NCBI RefSeq assembly: GCF_000247695.1
Contig: NW_004624732.1
Span: 44,245,576 to 44,309,575 of the forward strand
DNA from: Heterocephalus glaber
Lineage: Eukaryota; Chordata; Mammalia; Rodentia; Bathyergidae
Length of the DNA stretch: 64,000 bases
Reading direction: 5' to 3'
In this document: piece by piece, positions 59,535-64,000 of the stretch
How positions within the stretch are numbered: the first letter of the stretch is position 1
Layout: each line of letters opens with the position of its first letter
Notes under the pieces: generated by a model
What the model saw: the letters and a program-made list of their open reading frames with translations, nothing else
Told to the model about the DNA's origin: nothing
Database searches by the model: none
Position numbers and translations under genes: made by a program

Positions 59535-60535
59535 AACTGGGCTCAATATTTTACATTACTTAGATACTTGTAACCACCATTTTTTTCTAAGTCACTCACT
59601 GATGTGCCTATAATTTGTTTCTCACCGTCTTTCACCTTCCAAAAAGATCTATTTGATCACAATCTAGAGTCACAAAATCCTATGACTGGAATCCACCTCA
59701 GGGTTCACGCAGAGCAATATCCCAACAGAACTCCTGGTTTATCAATTTTCAAACCTGTTTTTCACTGTTTTTCTCTAGGCCAGGAAATGTCACTGTCACT
59801 TACATAGGTGTTGAAAAGAAAAACTTCTATGTCTTTTCCTTGGTTCTTTCTTACTGTTACCACCCTGTATCTGGTTATCAGTAAATCTTATGTTCTTGCT
59901 GGCCTGAATCTATCTAGTTCTTTTAAAAGAGATATCTTTCACCTCTTGCCTGGTATTTTTGGAGCCAGAAGTACAGCTCCTTGCTGCCTATCCTCTCACA
60001 TTTCTGTATGTTATTGTCCATGGTTCACTTTGTAAAACTTTGTTTATGGATTTGCTTCCTTTGATTTTCTTGTCCTGCTACTCCTTACTAGGCTGTCATT
60101 TCCGGAAGAATGGAGAACTCAGCAATAAAGTATGGCATTGTATACTCTATTGATATTTGTGTGTAAGTGAATCCCCTCTCACATAGACTAGAAACATAGG
60201 TCACAAAGAAGTTTAGTGGATTCTTTAGGCTCACAAGATTAGTTAGGAAATCTACAACGAGTTTAGGTCTCTGTCTAATGTTCTTCTCATGTTACCATAT
60301 TGTGGTTGCTATTATTGTTGTATAAGAGTGGATTATATAGATTTAAGGAATGCAGTCCCCATAGCTGGTGGCTTGCACTGTGGTGTGTCAGGAAAGTGAG
60401 GGCAACTGATTATAAGATCAGTAACTAAGTGATTGAGTGAAGTCCAGGACAGATCTGTTGCATCAAATTCTATTCTTCAGCAAAGTCTGAACATCTTATT
60501 CAGTGCATTTAAGTAGCTTTGACTAAAGCTTCTTA
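59535..60535. other. Unassigned stretch
   Basis: No recognised repeat or gene. Frames of 60-75 codons overlap in several phases. Confidence 0.45.
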
Positions 60536-60539
60536 AAGA

Positions 60540-60840
60540 CCTCTAGAAACCAGGTATGATGGCATATAGCTGCAATCCCAGCGCTCTGGGAGGCTGAAGC
60601 CAGAAGATTGGAAGTTCTGTCCTGGTCTAGGAACCTTTACCAACTTAGTGAGATCCTGTCTTTGTCTTTTTATTTTTCCTGGTACTGAGGATCGAACTTC
60701 AGACCTTGTGCTTGCCAGACAGGAGTGGAGCCACTGAGCTACATCCCCTGCCCGAGATCCTGTCTTTAAAAAATAGTCTGAGGATGTAGCTAGTGTGAGG
60801 GCCTGGGATCAGTCCCCAGTAACTAACCCTCCACCCTCCA
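60540..60840 (+). repeat. B1-ID composite SINE (sense) interrupted by an ID
   Basis: The B1 part ('ggtatgatggcatatagctg', 'atcccagcgctctgggaggc') runs to 60663. An antisense ID then interrupts, and the composite resumes at 60768 with an A-run and the ID part ('tctgaggatgtagctagtgt', 'gggatcagtccccagta'). Nested order shows that the composite is older than the inserted ID. Confidence 0.88.
60664..60753 (-). repeat. ID SINE (antisense) nested in B1-ID composite
   Basis: 'ggtactgaggatcgaacttc', 'gtgcttgccagacaggagtg' and 'ccactgagctacatcccctg'. A perfect 14-bp target duplication, gagatcctgtcttt, flanks it at 60650-60663 and 60754-60767. Confidence 0.95.
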
Positions 60841-61124
60841 GAAACCAGATCTCTACGAATGTTTACCTTCTAGGTGATTATCCAATACTATTTTAGTTGT
60901 AATGTCATTTTCATATAAAAATATATATATTCATATATAACGCACTTCTTCCTTCTGTCTGTGAGAAGTGTGTTTCCACTTTCCAAGGTAAATGGAAGGT
61001 TCTTGCTGTACTTGTATTTTGCATCAAAGTTTTTCCAGCCTTTTCTGAGACTTTCTTTCCTCCCTAGTTGCAGCCCCTTTCCTGCAACTCCTGCAGCATT
61101 TCCTTCTCCACTGTCTTCCTTTGT

Positions 61125-61340
61125 GGACTATAGTGCTTGGGCTCTAGACTCTGTAGGCCTCAGTTGAACCCAGGTTCTTCTGTTTACTAGATTTTGACAG
61201 TGGAGACATTGCTTAATTTCTCTGAACCTTGATTCTTTGCATATAAAGTGAGGCTAAGGAAGACCAATTGTATAGCTAAAATAAGAAAAACTATATAAAG
61301 AACTTCTGACACAAAATATCCATTAATAGTAGTTACAAAT
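61125..61340 (+). repeat. MIR SINE
   Basis: 'gcttgggctctagactctgt', 'tgaacccaggttcttctgtt', 'ttgcttaatttctctgaacc' and 'ttgattctttgcatataaag' follow sense MIR. Confidence 0.8.
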
Positions 61341-61559
61341 ATTATTATAAAAATAATCAGATTTTTACTATGTGAAAAAAAAGCATCAACAGAAGTGAAA
61401 AGATCTCCAAAATTCTCTTACCTCTACTATCCCTACTGTTTTTTTTGCCATCATTTACCTTTATGCACAAAATTTTTGAAAAAATATGCTCCGTGTTTAT
61501 TTCCATCTCTTTCTTACAACATTGCTGAACCTATAGACTGAGAAGTGTGTGTTGTCCAG

Positions 61560-61625
61560 TGTCAAACACATTATATTAAAATTATATCATTATAATATAT
61601 ATTATATTAAAATTAATATCAAAAT
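61560..61625. repeat. AT-only palindromic tract
   Basis: Repeated ttatattaaaatta words with inverted matches such as aattatatcattataatata. Low-complexity, possibly cruciform-forming. Confidence 0.6.
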
Positions 61626-63675
61626 TATATTCTTGATTCTTCTATGCAAACCATAGTTATTATTAGAAAATGTCTGTTTCTCATGTGCCTGTATTCTTAT
61701 GTTGTAGGATAGTGAGTGTTCTTAGTCCCTTAGGAGAATGAGATGGGTCACTAAGTTAGCCTGGTGGTCTGGGAGGAGTGTGGTGAGTTAGTGGGTAGTG
61801 TTCTATTAGGACTGATATAGTTAGAATAAAGACAGGTAGGCCATTATTTGTAGGAGACCCAACCAGAAGTTTGGAAGAACTAAATTGCTGGTGTAGGAGG
61901 TATGTCTCATGAGGAATACTCTTCAGGTTAAAATGCCAGTATTTAGAGCTAAGGGTGCCAGTGGAAGGTGACTTAAAAGGAAGAAATTCATAGGAAGTTA
62001 GTTGTCAGTAAGTGGCCAGCCGCCATAGCGAAGCTACTCTTAGGAAAAGCGGGAAGAGAATGGCTCTCTCAGAACTGCAAGAAAAATTTGCCATTGATGT
62101 TGTAGATTTACCTATGGAAAGAGACCTCATCTAAAGTCCATCAGGATCACTGGGCAGCTAACTCACTTGGGTTGCAAATAGTAATGGCTTACTAGATTTT
62201 TTTCATGTTTTTTCCTCTAACTAAACTTTCCTCTGCTGCAAAGCAGTCAGTGTTTGTACAGAGATAATTTCCAAGTATCTGTGGTGAGGCTCAAAACCAA
62301 AGGCACAGGAAGCTTCTAGAAACTCACCTCAGTTCAGAGTGCTGCCAATTTCTATGAAAAAAAGGAGGTTTCTAAAAAATGTAACTCAAGCAGTAGCATT
62401 CCAGCTTGCACTCCCTTTAACCATCTGTCCCTGAATGCTCACTGCTCTACCTGGTCAAACACAAACTGCCAATTCTACATTTACCCGATCCGCACTTCGT
62501 GAGTAAATTACCTACAACACGTTTTCTCCTAACCATTACATTTCTTTCTGAGAACAGAGTTTTGAATGTCTTGTTTTAGTTGGAAAACTACAAAAGGCCA
62601 GTCACTGGAGAATTTGATCAATCTTGAACATACAAGGTTGTATTAGATCTTATATGAAGTACTGCAGACACTTACACTTTGAGACTATTGGGGATGGGAG
62701 CTTTTGGTATGTGGTCCCTCACAGGTCTTGTGATTAGGATGAGTTTGCTTAAGTAGAGAATCTATTTCCTTTTATTGTTTTGTATTATATTTATTGTCAC
62801 CTTATCTTCTCCGTGTGCCAGTTTTCCATGGAATGATTTATTCTAATAATTAAAAGAAGGCAATATTCTTTTGGTGGATGAATGTTTTGTCTGAGGTGTA
62901 AAATACAATTTGCTTTTTTCTTTGTACTATTGTTCCAGAAAAGATTCATCTTTAATTAGTTTGAGGTACTGTGGCTTACCTTTGTTTCCAAGTAAAAGAT
63001 TTTTCTTTTACAAAAATGGATGAGTTCTGAGCTGACAAGGTTAAAAATCTGCAGTAAGATTAAATATGCTAAGACATTTCTGTAAGAAGTACCTGCTAAG
63101 TTGCTTAATTGAGCATTTTGAGTATTGAGCACCTATTCAAATACTTGTTTGCATTATGTTCGATGTAAATTAGGTGACTCACTTTCTCTATTTCTGTAAT
63201 TTAGAACCCTGTAATTTTAGAACCCTGTTCAAAGCAGGAACTAGACTAAATAAAATTAAATCATTGTTCTGGTTTGAACCTTCTAATATTCTTCAGAAAG
63301 CTGAAGATGACTGAAAGATTGTCCCTTTTTGATTGATAATTAAACTGTGGCACTAGAAAATCATATAAACTCATAATGGATTAAACATCAAGGCTGTAAC
63401 TCACTGAATAACACTCCTATGTTTAAACTGATATAGTTCAATATTACCTTTGGATAATTTTAATATTTGAACTTTTAGAATGGCTATAGCAAAATGGAAT
63501 AATTAAAAATAGCCATTTTATTTTACATTTTAATTTTTGTTGGAAAGAGGCTTTCACATTGGATGGAAAAGAAAATAAGAAAAATAATGGGCTTGCATCA
63601 TGTATGGTTTTTGCTGCATTGAAAAATGCTTCTATGGATTGGTGGTAGCCATTTCTGCTTTATTAAAAAATATTT
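61626..63675. other. Unassigned stretch
   Basis: No repeat recognised. A small GC patch at 62015-62060 precedes an ATG at 62060 that opens only about 24 codons, so no gene is claimed. Confidence 0.4.
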
Positions 63676-63679
63676 TGTT

Positions 63680-64000
63680 TTTTCCTACACAAGTGACTCA
63701 TGTGTATTCTAGAAATTTTAGGAAATACAGAGAAATAAAGTGAAAGAATTTAGAAACCAGGCACAGTTCCCAAACTCAAAAGTAACCATTGTTCATATTT
63801 TGTTGCACAACCTTTCAAACATTTCATCCATGTATGTTTATGCACTCATTTAAAAACAATGTAAACCTCACTGCCTTTATAACATCTATTTTCATAGAAG
63901 AATATACATTGAGTACATTTCAGTGACATTAAATATCTTTTCACAATACCCTTTGTATGGGCTGATTTTAATCAATCCCCTATTGTTGAGCATTGAGATT
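63680..64000 (-). repeat. Ancient L1M/L1ME-type 3' fragment (antisense), cut by window end
   Basis: 'gtaaccattgttcatatttt', 'ttcagtgacattaaatatct' and 'aatcaatcccctattgttga' match, from memory, the reversed 3' region of an old mammalian L1. It continues beyond the window. Confidence 0.6.

Noticed and set aside
62060..62134. ATG after a small GC patch resembling a 5' UTR
   Set aside because: Only about 24 codons before a stop, with no poly-A tail or flanking duplication to support a processed pseudogene.

Overview
The window is AT-rich mammalian nuclear DNA. The repeat content points to a non-murid rodent. Short tRNA-derived ID SINEs are common; their pol III box A reads tagctcagtgg and box B reads gttcgatcc, and they sit beside B1 monomers and B1-ID composites (B1-dID type). 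No B2 element was seen. Several ID copies share one young-looking subfamily head (gggccggggatttagctcag) and tail (atccccggtacc) and keep intact target-site duplications. From memory this subfamily looks more like a hystricomorph/mole-rat or squirrel-related rodent than a mouse or rat. That is inference and was not checked.

No complete protein-coding gene, rRNA, functional tRNA gene or CRISPR array can be supported. The window reads as intergenic or deep intronic sequence. Three short stretches have exon-like features and are listed as candidates only: 43802-44035 (+), 55677-55831 (-) and 56874-56962 (+).

Layout. 0-13 kb: scattered ID, B1-dID and MIR copies, an old L1 3' end (5.75-6.38 kb), a (GT)n array and a 398-N gap (10137-10534). 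13.6-15.4 kb: a decayed antisense ERVL pol fragment, split by a pile-up of SINEs. 15.4-21.0 kb: no recognised interspersed repeat. 21-37 kb: mixed SINEs, L1 and MIR fragments, a 100-N gap (23498-23597), a dimeric ID insertion (30.2 kb) and a MER5A DNA-transposon remnant (36.1 kb). 37.0-44.4 kb: free of recognised SINEs, with conserved-looking non-coding sequence at 40.7-41.1 and 42.0-42.3 kb, two (GT)n arrays and a purine tract. 44.4-51.5 kb: L1 pieces, stacked simple repeats at 47.4-47.8 kb, a solo MaLR LTR with target duplication (49.26-49.65 kb), and an L2 split by an L1 tail. 51.5-58.1 kb: SINE-poor, with two exon-like candidates on opposite strands. 58-64 kb: B1-dID, ID and MIR copies, a nested ID inside a B1-ID composite, and an L1M fragment running off the end.

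The features show a history of L1-driven retrotransposition rather than genes working together. No previously undescribed system was found. The observations most worth a second look are the dimeric ID with a single shared target duplication, the duplicated sequence around the 100-N gap, the SINE-free blocks and the exon candidates.
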